29,814 bases of DNA from Fomitopsis serialis (lineage: Eukaryota; Basidiomycota; Agaricomycetes; Polyporales; Fomitopsidaceae). The stretch's first letter is position 1. Every line of letters begins with the position of its first letter. Below are positions 1 through 11,290 of the stretch, one piece after another. The stretch lies in the NCBI RefSeq assembly GCF_022376445.1, contig NW_025955411.1, positions 1 to 29,814 on the forward strand. Reading direction: 5' to 3'. Both the position numbers and the translations under genes were made by a program. The notes under the pieces were generated by a model that did no database searches, had not been told where the DNA came from, and saw only the letters and a list, made by a program, of their open reading frames with translations.

Positions 1-433
1 CGGTGCTGTCATCAGATTCATGTCCCGCCGCGGCTTCTGAAGTGGCTGACCACGACGTGAACGAAAGTTGTCTTTCGATCGAGCGGATTGACGTACAACA
101 CCTTCCTCATCAGGAAGGGCACCTTCCTCATTCGTCAAGTGCCTTCCGCTGCGCAGTGGCCTGAAACTTGTTAAGCGGTATGCTCAGAGCGCGCTCTGCA
201 CCGACCATGCTGAGCAATGTAAGCTTCTCCGCCCGCGTGGCAGCATGTACCATACCGTAGTCTTGCCCAACGTCCCATTAATGTAGAACCTAGAAGAAGG
301 CGCCGACCGTTCGTTGCGCGCTATGGACGTTCATTTCCGGCGAATATCACGGATGGCACATATAAAACGACGAATTCTTGACATACACTTGACATCAAAA
401 CTTCTGTATCTTGTGATCCTACCTGAAGTCAAT
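1..433. other. Gene-free left edge
   Basis: No reading frame here looks coding; this is the 3' flank of the sugar transporter. A short perfect hairpin lies at 101-107 / 112-118 (CCTTCCT, 4-nt loop, AGGAAGG), and the 11-mer ACCTTCCTCAT occurs at 100-110 and again at 121-131. I cannot assign a role. Confidence 0.4.
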
Positions 434-2357
434 TCAACGCGCCCAATGCCAAGGCCCACCAAATTTGACCTCTGGAAGGCGAATAGTATCTATCTCCTCG
501 ACGTCATCGTTGATTTCGTGTCCCGGTATTATGACCTGAGGCCGCGAGCGAAGAGCAAGTTCGTATTCTTCAGCAGCGCCGGAATCCGACCTCGAACGCT
601 CCCGCCGCCTCCCAAGGGCAGCTCTCCAAGGCGCTATCTCAAATGCCTTGTCAACCTCTTCGAGCGATGCGCCTCTCGTCTCGGGCTGGAAGGCTAGGCA
701 GACCAGCGTGGTGAGCAGAGAGCAGGTGCCAAATAGGAAGTAGGGTCCAGAAGACGTGCGTGCAAGGAACATGGGCGTTGTGAAGGCTATAATCCAGTTG
801 ACCACCTATGATTCGAGTCATATTCAGTGCCGATATTATCGCCTATTAACTGTACCTACCCAATTTGCGCACTGCCCAAGGCTCGTAGCAGCAGCCCTCG
901 TCCGCATTGGCTGGATTTCGCTGCAGATGATACGTGTTACAATAGCCCAACTTGCAGCGAAACCGACCACAAATATGTAGATCAGCACGATGATTGCCCA
1001 ACGCCCCGCTTGTGTGTCTGATGCCTGCGAAGCGTACAAAGAGCCGATGAGCATCATGGACACTCCAATGACAGTTCCGCCGCAGATCATAGAAGGCCGG
1101 CGTCCCCCTAAAGCTATGTCAATTGCAAGTCGCGCAGACTGCGGAGAACCCAGCTCACAATCATCGGCGAAAAATTGAACGATCAATGTGAAAACGACAT
1201 TGATCAGACCTGACACCCCTGACGCAGCGAATGACGCCGCCGACGCCGATAGACCTGCTTGAGCGAACAAGACAGGTGCGTACTGTGCAGCCTAGAAGTT
1301 AGCCGCTGGGCCGTACTTACTAGGGCGATACGCCTACATAAAGCACGCCGTCATTCCTGACGCCTAAAGATGCGGATACCTCAGTCTCTCAACGCTGTGA
1401 TACAAACTTCAAGATGCACCTGCTGCATCCCCATCAGAAAGACCCCCAGGGCAGTCCTCGCTTTGACTCCCCGTTTCCACAATTGCTGTGCCTCTTGCCA
1501 CCAACTCAGTCGTTGCACTGCATCTCTACTGGCGTTCTCTTCCGTCTTCTGGGCGTCAGCGGAAACAACATCCAACTTCACCCACGCAGCGTCTGCGTCA
1601 ATTGCTCGGCCCACATGACGGAGCCAGCGAGGTGAATGCGGCAGGAAGGGCGACCCCACTGCTAATATAGCGGAAATCACTGCCTGCAAACCAAACGGAA
1701 ATCGCCAAGAAAGAGAGGATGGGATCTGGACAGTGCCATAACAAATGAAATACCCTGTCTAGCGGTGAGAAAGAGACGGGGTGTAGAGCACACAGATGAC
1801 TACCCACCAGAGGCGATGCCCATTGTGCAGAGCAGTTGCACCATTGATCCGAGCCTGCCTCTAGCGGATGCTGGCGCAATCTCTATAGCGTACACGGTCA
1901 CTGTCGACAGAAACAAGCCTTCACCGATGCCGGCGACACATCTCCCAACGAACAGCATCGCAAGTGAACGTGAAGCGCACGAGATAGCGCTGCCAGCCGC
2001 AAATATGAATGCTCCCAGGGATATTGTTCTGGTCCTAGAGATGCGATCAGAGAGAGGCCCAGAAACTAGGGACGCCATAGAGGCGGTGACAAGGATAGTC
2101 GACACGATGAGGCCTTGAATCGTCGTAGACAACGCGCGTGTCGATGAGAAGTGAGAGATGAACTGCGGCATGGTAGTGACGGAGCCAATGCTCCCAGTGT
2201 CGAATCCGAATACGAAGCCTCCGATTGCCGTGAAGAGAGCACACCATACAAAGTTAGGGACGTGAGGAGCTTTGGGGAACCGGCGGAGAGATGTGCGAAG
2301 GCGCTGCGTGACACTCCAGGACGCCCGCGGCGCGTTGGGTACAGCTGAGACCTCCAT
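434..2357 (-). CDS. MFS sugar transporter (sugar porter family), six exons, one apparent frameshift
   Basis: Predicted plasma-membrane hexose or related sugar permease with 12 membrane segments. Exons read on the minus strand: 2357-1808, 1754-1420, 1363-1338, 1282-1159, 1107-860, 805-434, about 551 residues, normal for the family. Visible family marks are GFDTGSIGS in the first membrane segment, the motif DDWGRRPSM after the sixth (its Trp codon split by a 51-nt intron), PHSPRWLRHVGR before the central loop, and the C-terminal PETRGASLEEVDKAF. The reading frame is clean except in the 26-nt third exon, which encodes the conserved QQ-ASG-NDGVLYYAP stretch and lacks one base near 1355-1358. The substrate cannot be told from sequence. 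An alternative splice (donor at about 1407) would restore the frame but insert residues foreign to the family. Confidence 0.85.
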
Positions 2358-3156
2358 CGAAGACGGTGGCAGAAGGCAAGAAGGGAAGGCAGGTGGATCG
2401 TCGGACTCTGGTAGGTCTTCGAAAGCAGCCGCGATCTACCAGGATCTAGATACTACTAGCCACCTGCCTCTGGGACGCGTGACCGTCGTCTGACATTACT
2501 TGGACGTAAGTACTTGACGCGAGTGGCGCCGGCGCGGGCGCCGGTCGTGTACCTTGCGACTAAGGAATGTCTTCCCGTGCTCGCTGTATTCCAAGGCGCT
2601 CATGACGAGTACCGTAACCTACTACAGGAGGACGAACAGTTGGAGAGGAGGAGGCAAGACAAAAAATGCATGGGCAAATGTTCGTGGTGTACAACACATA
2701 GAGTAGAGTAGTAGCTATGACAAATTATGTATGGAGAACATCAGGTGCGCGAGAAGTGAGAGTAGTCAATCATCAAAAGGTGGAGGAATGCATCGAGAGG
2801 GAGAAGAGGGAATACGGCAGCCTGCACCGGAGCATACACTCAAGTTCGTGTCTTGTGTACATCGCCGGATTGATGGAGGATGGCAGCGAAAGTGACATGA
2901 AAGACGGACTGAGATGGGCCTCGGATACGCATACACTAACGAGCTCACCTTCTATTCCATTGTCAAGCACAATCTACATGCCCTCCGCTCGAACCATGAG
3001 TGCAGGTCCATTCGCCGTCACTGTCAGGATGAAGAGAGAGCTGCTAGGTGAGGTGTCATTGCACTGAAGATACTGAATATCTGTAGAATAGCGAGGCACA
3101 TGTCAGCACTCGAAAATCGGGTTCCCAGAGTATTGATTCGGTGTACCATCAACTCT
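2358..3156. other. Intergenic region without a convincing gene
   Basis: This holds the presumed promoter of the sugar transporter. Short open frames on both strands (for example 2717-3067 plus) have no domain, no coding-like composition and no sensible splice pattern. A GC-rich patch at 2525-2544 contains GGCGCC twice. Nothing else is seen. Confidence 0.4.
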
Positions 3157-3525
3157 TCAAACAGCAGGGACGTGCACATGCACCGTGCCCTCCTCCACAA
3201 ACGCGCCCTTCACCGCCTTCAGCATATCCGCCACCTTCACCCCCCGCTCAATAGTCACCAACAGCCTGTGCTCCTTCACCTGTCCATCCTCCATCTCGTG
3301 GTATGGCCCCGATAGGCCTTCAGGGTACACCCAGAACACGAGGCTCTTGAGCGTGCGGTCCTCCGCGTCCAGCCACCTCTCGACGCCGCGGATGTGCTCC
3401 TCGACGCCGCGGAGGTTCGAGCCGGGCCCGCTGGCAACCGTGGTGAGCGTGCCTGTGGCGAGGATGGCGGCGAGAAGCGGCGTGCATGAGGTCCGACAGT
3501 TGAGCGCGCCGTGTCGTAGGGCCAT
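3157..3525 (-). CDS. Small hypothetical protein (122 aa)
   Basis: I do not recognise this protein. The frame is GC-rich (much more so than the flanks), uses G/C at third positions and has balanced composition. Near residues 12-33 lies a weakly hydrophobic stretch that could be a signal anchor (TSCTPLLAAILATGTL), followed by a mixed soluble part ending EEGTVHVHVPAV. An overlapping open frame begins at 3587 (MSATTATPPQAP...) and runs into a low-complexity Arg/Ser/Pro translation, which looks like a shadow. However, its first 20 residues are plausible, and one extra base would join them to this frame, so the true start may be 3587. A neighbouring gene on the same strand (PXMP4) ends 686 nt upstream. 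Function unknown. Confidence 0.4.
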   Translation of the reverse strand: MALRHGALNCRTSCTPLLAAILATGTLTTVASGPGSNLRGVEEHIRGVERWLDAEDRTLKSLVFWVYPEGLSGPYHEMEDGQVKEHRLLVTIERGVKVADMLKAVKGAFVEEGTVHVHVPAV

Positions 3526-4211
3526 GGTCGTGTCTCTTGCTCTACTGGGATAGGGGCCTGCGGCGGTGTTGCAGTGGTTGCGGACATCTGTTCGCGTAGC
3601 GTTCAGCGTTCGTTGTGCATGAAAATAGTGTATTATGTTGCTAATATTAGGCCATCGCGAGAGTCACACTCATGTAAGGTTACTCACTGCTCACGCAGAC
3701 CTTATTCCTCTGGTACTAGACCAATGGCTCCCGCGATGGTCTACGCGATGGTCTACGTCTTCATAGGGCAGTAAAGAGCTCATGTACACCTTTTTTCGTC
3801 GACAGTTCGGTATGGGGAGCCTCAGCCTGAGGGCGGTAGCATGGCTAAGCGCTGTCTGTCCGGATTTGGAGGTGGAACAAACAAGGCCAAAAAAACCGGA
3901 AATTTCCCACGACGAATTCAGACCCCCGAAGAGACCTTGCTAGTCGCAAGGTAATCTGTTCTAACTCACAATCTCAGGTTCTTGTAGAGGAAACCGAGTG
4001 AAATCATGCAGGGGCTACGCTGGGGTGAGCATGCCACGATTGAATTAGACGCATTACTACTGCACGGACACCAGATGTAGGTGAAAATATGAATGCTGTT
4101 GTGCACGTCGACGTTGTGAGGAACGTGATGGGGTGTACAGTATACAGTACTTGGACCTACAACAGCCCGTGTCACACTCGCCCACACAGTCATTGAGATG
4201 GCACCGCACCC
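3526..4211. other. Intergenic region; 12-bp tandem duplication
   Basis: This is the 3' flank of PXMP4. It holds a perfect two-copy tandem repeat of CGCGATGGTCTA at 3732-3755. The minus-strand open frame 3966-4193 has no coding character. No gene is called. Confidence 0.4.
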
Positions 4212-4941
4212 TTATTTGTTGTGCCACAGAAGCGTCCGCAGGTTGTCCCAGTGATCAGAATCACGGTACAGGTACACCATGGAATTGAACATGCCAGGTT
4301 GGATCGTCTCCCCCCTTTCATTGAAAAGCCACATGACCGCGCCCCAACATAGCGCGGCGAAGACGGAGAACTTGGTGGCGTCGGGTGGTACAGGCTTTAC
4401 GGAAGTAGAAGACGCGGACTTCATGGAGTACGGCGAATTTGCACGCGGGATGAACGACGCGACCACACGCGAACAAACGTACAAGACGATCTGGACCATG
4501 TGAGTCTGGCGACGAGGATTAATGGGCGTGTATGCTCACCTGTTCGTTCACGGCATTACGATCACCGAACACAGTGTATCCACCGATAAGACCAGCGATG
4601 AATGTGTCTGCGCTTCGATGCACGCCGCCATTCAGCCTCTTCTGAATGAGTAGAAGGGTCTTGTATATAGACACGAATTTGGCGAGATTCAGCGCGTGTT
4701 GTTTGGTAGCTCGGAGTATAGTGCGAAGCCTGGAGAGCCAGCTGTGGGACGGGAAGTGAGCAAGACAGCACTATGGGTGTTGTACTTCCACTCACTCCCC
4801 GCGTCCAAACAGAATGGCCATGATCAGTGCATGTGGAAAGCGTACTTTGACACCATACACGAAGCCATTTCGGGCACCCTTGACAATGGCGAGATAGTCG
4901 TGGTACGCAGGATCGGCCAGGATAGCCGATAAGGCAGACAT
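4212..4941 (-). CDS. PXMP4: Peroxisomal membrane protein 4 (PMP24/PXMP4), Tim17 superfamily
   Basis: Integral membrane protein of peroxisomes, of unknown transport role, related to the Tim17/22/23 fold. Three exons: 4941-4796, 4741-4540, 4490-4212, giving 208 residues; the human protein is about 212. The start was chosen at 4941 because the family begins there; the frame is open upstream but the extra sequence is not family-like. Landmarks are IVKGARNGFVYGVKVRFPHA (residues about 19-38), AGLIGGYTVFGDRNAVNEQ before exon 3, and the conserved end QPGMFNSMVYLYRDSDHWDN. The second intron is taken as 49 nt with acceptor at 4491; a nearer AG would make a 34-nt intron, too short for this genome. The family is well known in fungi and animals. 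Confidence 0.9.
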
Positions 4942-5608
4942 GGTGTCTGCTACTGGTCTGCTACGGGGCACAGGCAAGAAGTGGTTTGGAGGTACGAGAC
5001 AGCAAACGAGGAGTTGCCTCAGGCGGTAACTTAGCTGGCGACCCGGGCAACACGTGAATACGAGCATACAGTGGCAATCACAGGATATTGCACTCGTCGC
5101 TCGCCGCTCAGTTACTGACCGGTTACTGTACTGACATGAGTACTATTTAAGTGCTTTGAGCTTCATCCGCGGACCACTAGTACGACCTAACGTGTGGCCC
5201 ACCTTACGGTAGGGGAACACAAGGTTTTTGAGTCCATGCTACGTACTACATTCCGCCGCTAGAGACGAGCACAGTGACTTCCTTCGTAGTTACAGTCTAA
5301 GATGGTCTATTGATAGTGATACTTACATAGCTCACTGCAAATCAAATTGCCAATCAGTAATATTCTTAGCGGGAGATGCAATTGAGAAATCGCCGCCGCC
5401 TTTCGAGATCGCGCCTGTAGTTGCAGTGAAGTTGCACAGTGCACACCGAAGGTCGCGCGACGCGCGTCTCCGAGTCGATCACGCCGCGACTGCTGGACAG
5501 TCTGGTCACGTTGACACCAAGTAGCGTACACCAGCTCGCCAGAGCAAGCATTCACAATCACCTCCTTAGACTGCCACTGCCAGTGCATATCTATCATCCA
5601 GTCGAACA
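4942..5608. other. Divergent intergenic region PXMP4 / MTC1-like
   Basis: About 670 nt between two outward-facing genes, presumably holding both promoters. The open frame 5307-5747 (minus) runs into the MTC1-like gene antisense and has no coding character. No element could be named with confidence. Confidence 0.4.
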
Positions 5609-7048
5609 ATGGCTTCAAAGTCCAAGTCCAAGCAAGAAGAAGCTCTGCAGTTTCTCGACGATCTCGACTCCTTGGCGCCTCCAGGCGATGTCCCCGAGTC
5701 CACCCAAGGTTCTCACCCTCCTGGCGGTGAGGCCGAGGTATACGCATTCATAGACGAGATCACCCAGAAGAGCTCGGAGCCTCCTCGTATTTCGACGTCC
5801 CACATCGAGCGGCCCTTGTCGCGTGCAGGGACACCTGGGCCAACCGTCAGGAAGAGCACCGAGCGAGTTCGCGTAGGTGCGGCGACACCTCTGTTGCCGA
5901 CGACCACCACCTCTGCTCCCAAAGCGGACGCTTCTGGCTCTCGTCTGGGTACTCCAGTCACTCCGAATGAAGGCGCTTACCAGGAGGCACAAGCTGCTGC
6001 TGGCGGTTGGGGTTGGGGGAGTGTATGGACGAGTGCCAGTGCTGCTATCCAGCAGGCTAAGACTGTTGTAGACGAACAAGTGAAGAAGAACGAGCAGGCT
6101 CGCAAGTGGAGTGAGGGGGTTCTAGAGTATGCAAAGAACGCCCAGCTCAACAAACTCGGTGCGTCCCTTCCGGCCACATAGCTCAGTCTTGACCCTGAAC
6201 TCTGCTGTAGGTAACGACTTCAAGAGAGTCGGACTGTCCACCCTCACCGACATCCTCAATGTCGTCGCCCCGCCCATTTCGGAGCACGAAGTGATTCAGG
6301 TCTGGCTCAGTCACGATATGGCCGGTTATGACGGCGTCGAATCGCTTGTATACAGGGCGCTATCGAGGGTGGGTTGTTATTCAAGTGTGCCCTTGACACG
6401 ATTGGTCTGAGTCTACCGTCAGATTATGGAGCAAGTAGAAGGTGGAGATCTCGTTGTCAACCGAGGCGATGAGTCTCGGCCCAAGGAATCCACAGATGGG
6501 AAGAGGGAGTTGAACGCCGTGGAAGGATTCGAAGCAGCCTTGAAGCTCGCCCAAGTAAGCTGAGAACGTTCCTGGGTGTTTCGAAAAGTTAATGAGGGTC
6601 CCAGGCCAATATTGATGAGATCATCAAGCGTAATGCGAAGCCCCTACAAACGCACCCAACATCGGCTCAAAATCCTACGACGTACTCCTACGTATACGTT
6701 CGCATACAGCCATACCTGACGACCTTCCCTCTTCCTCAACCGTCCGTTAACGCCGAGGTCGTCACCCCCGCAACACCCACTACACAGACGTCCTTGCAAT
6801 TCCTCATTTACCTGTCAGATCCCACGCATCAGCTGAATCATTCCACGGTCACCCAAGCGGTTCCGGGCAATTGGCTCGACTTTTGGGACGAGTACGAATG
6901 GGTGGAAGATTTGGTCGTGGAGGCCATTCGAGTAGGCGTCGAGGTGATCGGTCAGGAGTACGTCGTCTCGCGAATGGGATGGAGCAATCCGACGGAGAGG
7001 GGACCTCAACAACCGGAACCAACTGTAGAAGAGACGACTGCCGCTTGA
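5609..7048 (+). CDS. MTC1: MTC1-like protein (maintenance of telomere capping 1 family)
   Basis: Four exons: 5609-6158, 6211-6368, 6423-6554, 6605-7048, with phases agreeing at each junction, total 427 residues. The N-terminus KQEEALQFLDDLDSLAP, the following Pro/Ser/Thr-rich disordered stretch, the segment GGWGWGSVWTSASAAIQQAK (about residues 131-150) and the folded C-terminal half with FLIYLSDPTHQLNH and WLDFWDEYEWVE fit the fungal Mtc1 family (a conserved domain of unknown function). In yeast, mtc1 mutants were found through a genetic interaction with telomere capping, and the protein has been placed on cytoplasmic vesicles; the molecular role is unknown. The assignment is from memory of the family pattern, so the name is less certain than the gene model. 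Confidence 0.75.
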
Positions 7049-7256
7049 GTAGTGTTATGGCAGGGTACATATTACGATTTGTGGATTGTATATCACTGCG
7101 TGCGCCAGGCTGTATGATACCAGGTGTTGGAAGTGTCTATGCGCCAACATGTAGTGAATCGTGGACTACGATGACCTTCGATATTGAGTATTGAGTCCTG
7201 GCATCACAGGTCGATTTGACATATATTCATCGCACCCGACCATGTGTGTATCGATA

Positions 7257-9548
7257 CTATTTCACTAGCCTGAGGGTACAATGTAGTCGCTGAGAATCAC
7301 AGTATCGAAAACGCTTGAACCGGCGACCACAAGACGAAACATACATTCTGCCAGCAGAGAGGTTTCAAATCCAGACAGCATTTGACGTCGAATAATTACT
7401 CACCTGACAGGTTCCTGAAATATAAGGGGACCAATGGGAGGAGAACGTTGGGGTTTAACTCGGTCGGGTGGCAAAGACAGGTAACGCGGAACATTGGTAG
7501 CTTGATTGAGTACGGTGTCGCGATGTGCCCATAGGTCGGATATTGCGTCTAGCAGGCTTCGCCAATACTTTGCATCGTATGAGTACGGTCAAGATGAGAT
7601 CTAACCGAAGTTCGAAACGTGGCTCACCTGCCAGATGTATCGCCAATGCCTCTCCATCTCTCCTCGTCTTCCCACAAGATCTCTTCGCGGCAGTCTCCGG
7701 AGTTGCGATGTCCTCCAGGTATGCTCAGCATAGTGCTTGCAGAAGCCAGGTCAGCCAAGAAATCAGCGTCGATGTCAGAGAATCTTATGCCGGTAGACCG
7801 CGAGTGCATGGATCCGCGCATAGACACGTCGACAGAGAGGACGTCCTCGACTTCCTCCGGTATAGCGAAAAGCTGCGCGCCTGGCATATGCACCGGCAGC
7901 GTAATGGGCGAAGACTCGCGTGCACGTTCGAAGCTCGTGCTTGTTGTCAGGAAGCCCGTTGAAGCATCGCCGTTCGCCCGGTTAGAGAAGTTGAGCTCAG
8001 CGCTGCCCGAGTCATAGTCTCCAATAGCTTCGTTCGACGCCATTGACAGTCCCAGTCCCAGTGCAGCGCTCACGGCGTTGACATCCAATCGGCCGTCTAC
8101 AAGGAGGTCCTCGAGTTCCCAGCTAGGACAGACGGACACCACAGTCGAGCCAGGTCTTGAACTCTCCACGACAGGCAAGCTTGTGAAGGATTCGAGTATG
8201 AAGGAATTGCGCAACGGTGAGGGACCAAGCAGTGGGCTGCAGCTCCTGCGCTTCTGGAAGGGCTTAGGCTTTGCCGCCCGACGTCTTTCCGCTAACATTT
8301 CGATAGGCGACAAGGAGGTCGGCGGCGAGATAGTCCTGACCTCAGCTACGCCGTTTAGAAGACGAGTCGTTGGTGTCAGAGGCGCCAGCGCATACATGGC
8401 CGCATCATGTGCTTGTTGACGCGTCTTCAGGATCACGCCGTACGCCGGTGGTTGTGTAGTCGGTCGGTCTGCGGAGGACGTCTCTGACTCCCCGACTCGC
8501 ACCCATTCCTCCGCAGAGACACTGCACGACCGTGGACGCGAAGAGCCTCGGTGAACGGGTGGCGGGACGGCAACAGAAGCACAGCCGTATACGGAGACAG
8601 AGACAGAGATGCCATCTATGCTGCCCGCGCTGATCTCGTTGTCAGGAGTGAGCTCCAACTCTGAAGATGATACTGGAGTGATCAGACGGAGTGCTGTGCG
8701 GGCAAACATTCATGTTAGGCCGTGGCGAATAGTAGAGGTGGCTTACTGGGTGAGTGGCAATTTGCATCAGCCTTGTGCGTGGTTGGTACGACGCCCGTAG
8801 CAGATGGTGGATGATCACCAGCACTCCTTGCCACGGTCGGGTCCTTCGAGTCGAGAGCCATCGCTAATAGGACGGGTTCCATAACCTGCATCAACGAGGG
8901 AGACTGCAGCTGGAGCGAGCCCATCCCACATCGAGACGGCAAATAGACAGGGGAAGGTACAGCAGGCAAGGGTGTCGCAGTAGTAACACATGGAAGGGAG
9001 GATGGATGTTCGCTTGCGCAGCTGTGGATATCTGCGTGACCACCATCTTCATGTGCGTTCCGAGAAGCAAAAACACGCCTTGGCTGGCGTTGCCGCGCAG
9101 ATGTGTTGGATCGGGAATTACGCGACGAACCGCCCAGAATGCGCGAGTATAAGACGGGAGACGGGGTGCAGGAAGGTGCGCCGCGGCGAAGGTACTGAAC
9201 CAGGCCGGTGTTACTTGTACTGGGCTGAGCTCTCGTCTCCCAAGCTGGTGAGCCCAGGAAGCCTGTGAGAAAGGTTGTCTGTACGAGCTTCAGATGGAGT
9301 CGGACGGCTCCTACGCGCAGGCTGAGACTGGAGGAGGCACCAGAGCTGTGATCCGATGGGTGGATCAACTGAGTTCTTCTAAGCTTGAGATATCCAAGCT
9401 TGAGAGCGACCAATATCACGAGCGGCGAGAAGGCCAGCGGGAAGAGGTTCAGGGAAGACTCCACCGGAGGAGATGTCCCCACAGGTAGCGCAGAGATAGG
9501 AGAACAGAGACACAGCGCCAGGATACAACACAGTGCAACCAGAGCCAT
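7257..9548 (-). CDS. Large hypothetical protein, two N-terminal membrane segments and long disordered tail
   Basis: I do not recognise this protein. Exons: 9548-8747, 8693-7628, 7556-7404, 7347-7257; all phases agree and give 703 residues. The start at 9548 puts a strongly hydrophobic segment at the very N-terminus (MALVALCCILALCLCSPISA), like a signal peptide or anchor. A second follows near residues 32-51 (LNLFPLAFSPLVILVALKLG), and then a basic patch. The rest is Ser/Pro/Thr-rich and probably disordered. It includes a basic run KPKPFQKRRS and acidic patches, then a short ordered-looking end (SLLDAISDLWAHRD, VPRYLSLPPDRV). The frame stays open upstream to 9776, so a longer N-terminus is possible. 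The last exon is the least certain; without it the protein would end soon after RVKPQRSPPIGP. Perhaps a membrane-anchored regulatory or scaffold protein, but that is only a guess from shape. Confidence 0.6.
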
Positions 9549-10013
9549 GATACATGTAGAGACAGTGAAGCGCGAGTAAGCTAGGTCTGTGATGGCAGGT
9601 TTTACTTCTGGGGCACCTGGCGATAGAAGACCCTCCGACAAACAGAGCTCCGAACTAAACGCGGTCGCTCCTTGCAGGATAACCCGTTGGCGCACCTGTG
9701 GTTTCGTTTTCCACAAAGAGCCTGATAGACCGTGCGGGGTAGAGAGCGGAGACCTGGCACAGGGGATCAAATACAAGGGGCTGTAGCCTGCAGCTGCAGG
9801 AGAACTGTTCTACATAAGTGAACGCGCGACCATGAACCTCAACCACCAACGAGATCACGTGAACACCTGCACCTCCGTTGCGTCAACGACCACTTTTGCG
9901 CAGATGCAAGTCATGCAAAGCTGCGCTGTCGTCCAAAGCGGAAATGGCTCGTCACAGTAAACATTCTCAACATCGTGCTCACGGAGAGAATGACATTATA
10001 CCGGTCCAATCTA
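9549..10013. other. Intergenic region upstream of the large hypothetical gene
   Basis: This is the likely promoter of the 7257-9548 gene and the 3' flank of the complex I subunit. The minus frame remains open to 9776 but looks non-coding. A 14-bp perfect palindrome, CCTGCAGCTGCAGG, sits at 9787-9800. No gene is called. Confidence 0.4.
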
Positions 10014-11150
10014 CTATTTCTTCTGAGGCTCCTCAGCAGGAGGCGGTGGGACGGGCTTCAACTCGTCCGGCCGTTTCGGAACAGTACCATCACCGACCTG
10101 CTCCCACGGCGACAGAGCATCGAAGTTTCTGCGCATCTGCATTAGTGGCGAAGACACGTCAAAGGAAGATGACGAACCGGAAGGCCTGCGTGAGTTGCAG
10201 GGGCTCATAAACAACGCGTTTCTTCTCCTCGTCATAGCGAACCTCAGTGTAGCCCTAACATACCCCGTTAGCACATCACCCAGTGTATAAAGGCATACGG
10301 TTTCTACCGTGAGCGGGAAGTCCTTCCGAAGGGGATGTCCCTCAAACCCTATTGCGCGCTTCAATACGCGTACGACCAGCTAGATATGCTCATACGTACC
10401 ATAGTCGGTAAGAAGACGACGCCTTGCGTGCACAACGCATGAGTGGGGGTGATCTCACCGACGAACGGACCGAACTTACAGATCAGGATGTCCCTCGAAG
10501 AATACACCGAACAAGTCCCAGACCTCTCGCTCGTACCTTGCTCATGTTGAGCATGGTGCTTCGAGTTATGCGCATGAAAGCATGAACGCACCAATCCGCA
10601 CCACTAAAGACTGGCACCGCACTCGGAACAGGGTCTGTCTCGCCAGCGTAGGTCTTGACTCTGATCCGGCCGCCGTACTTGATGCTCAACAGATGGTAGA
10701 CGACTTCAAACCGCTGGTCCCTCTCAGGATAATCGACGCCGCTGATGTCCATACATCCTTTGAACTGGCATTGTGAATGATCGCGGAGGAAAGTGAGGAC
10801 AGGGATGACGCCAGCGGGAGGGATGTATAAAGTCAACTCGTCCTTGAAGACAGAGAACTGTTGGATGAATTTGGGCAGGCATTGAATGAGATATGACCCA
10901 TAGGTGTGAAGCTTTTCCGTGGCCTCGGCATACTTGGTTATTGCAGGGTTGGGCGACGTTTGTTCTTGGAAGGGAGATTCGGAGGCTACAACCACATGAA
11001 TGAGTTGGCAACGGCATGATCAGGGATAATCATACCTCTCACAGGCCTTGACGTGTGCACAGCACGAAGCTGTCGTGTCCCAGCTACCGCAGCCCGACGG
11101 GGCGCCGCGACTCGAAGTAGCCTGCTTGTAGCGGCTAGGCGGACAGACAT
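10014..11150 (-). CDS. NDUFS3: NADH:ubiquinone oxidoreductase 30 kDa subunit (NDUFS3/NuoC), mitochondrial
   Basis: Core subunit of the peripheral arm of respiratory complex I in the mitochondrial inner membrane, on the matrix side. Seven exons: 11150-11036, 10985-10592, 10536-10480, 10422-10400, 10348-10308, 10254-10178, 10128-10014, all phases agreeing, 273 residues. The N-terminus is a typical basic, hydroxylated presequence ([20 protein letters not shown]). The family core includes [20 protein letters not shown], and the signature [20 protein letters not shown] is assembled across the junction of exons 2 and 3, followed by [20 protein letters not shown]. The end [11 protein letters not shown] is typical; the last residues are Pro-rich ([13 protein letters not shown]). 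Exon 4 is only 23 nt. The start lies 140 bp from the divergent SPF27 gene. No defects seen. Confidence 0.97.
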
Positions 11151-11290
11151 GGTTGTCGAGGACGAACTCGGCACCTCGGGCGCTACCCGGATGTGCGCCG
11201 CCCGAGCGCTCGTATATAGTACTTGCAACTGTCCACCACCACTCGTGCTCGTCCGCTGCTCTGCGCTATAACGCGCAAAGACGGCAGAAA
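11151..11290. promoter_or_regulatory. Short bidirectional promoter between NDUFS3 and SPF27 genes
   Basis: Only 140 bp separate the two start codons, which face away from each other, so both promoters and 5' leaders must share this stretch. It is GC-rich with one AT-rich core, GTATATAGTA, at about 11212-11221, which could act as a TATA-like element for either direction. Inference from geometry only. Confidence 0.55.

Noticed and set aside
2717..3067. 116-codon plus-strand open frame
   Set aside because: No motif, random composition, and no splice context.
3276..3587. Overlapping 103-residue frame starting at 3587
   Set aside because: After about 20 residues it becomes Arg/Ser/Pro low complexity, a frame shadow of the 3157-3525 gene; only its start remains a possibility.
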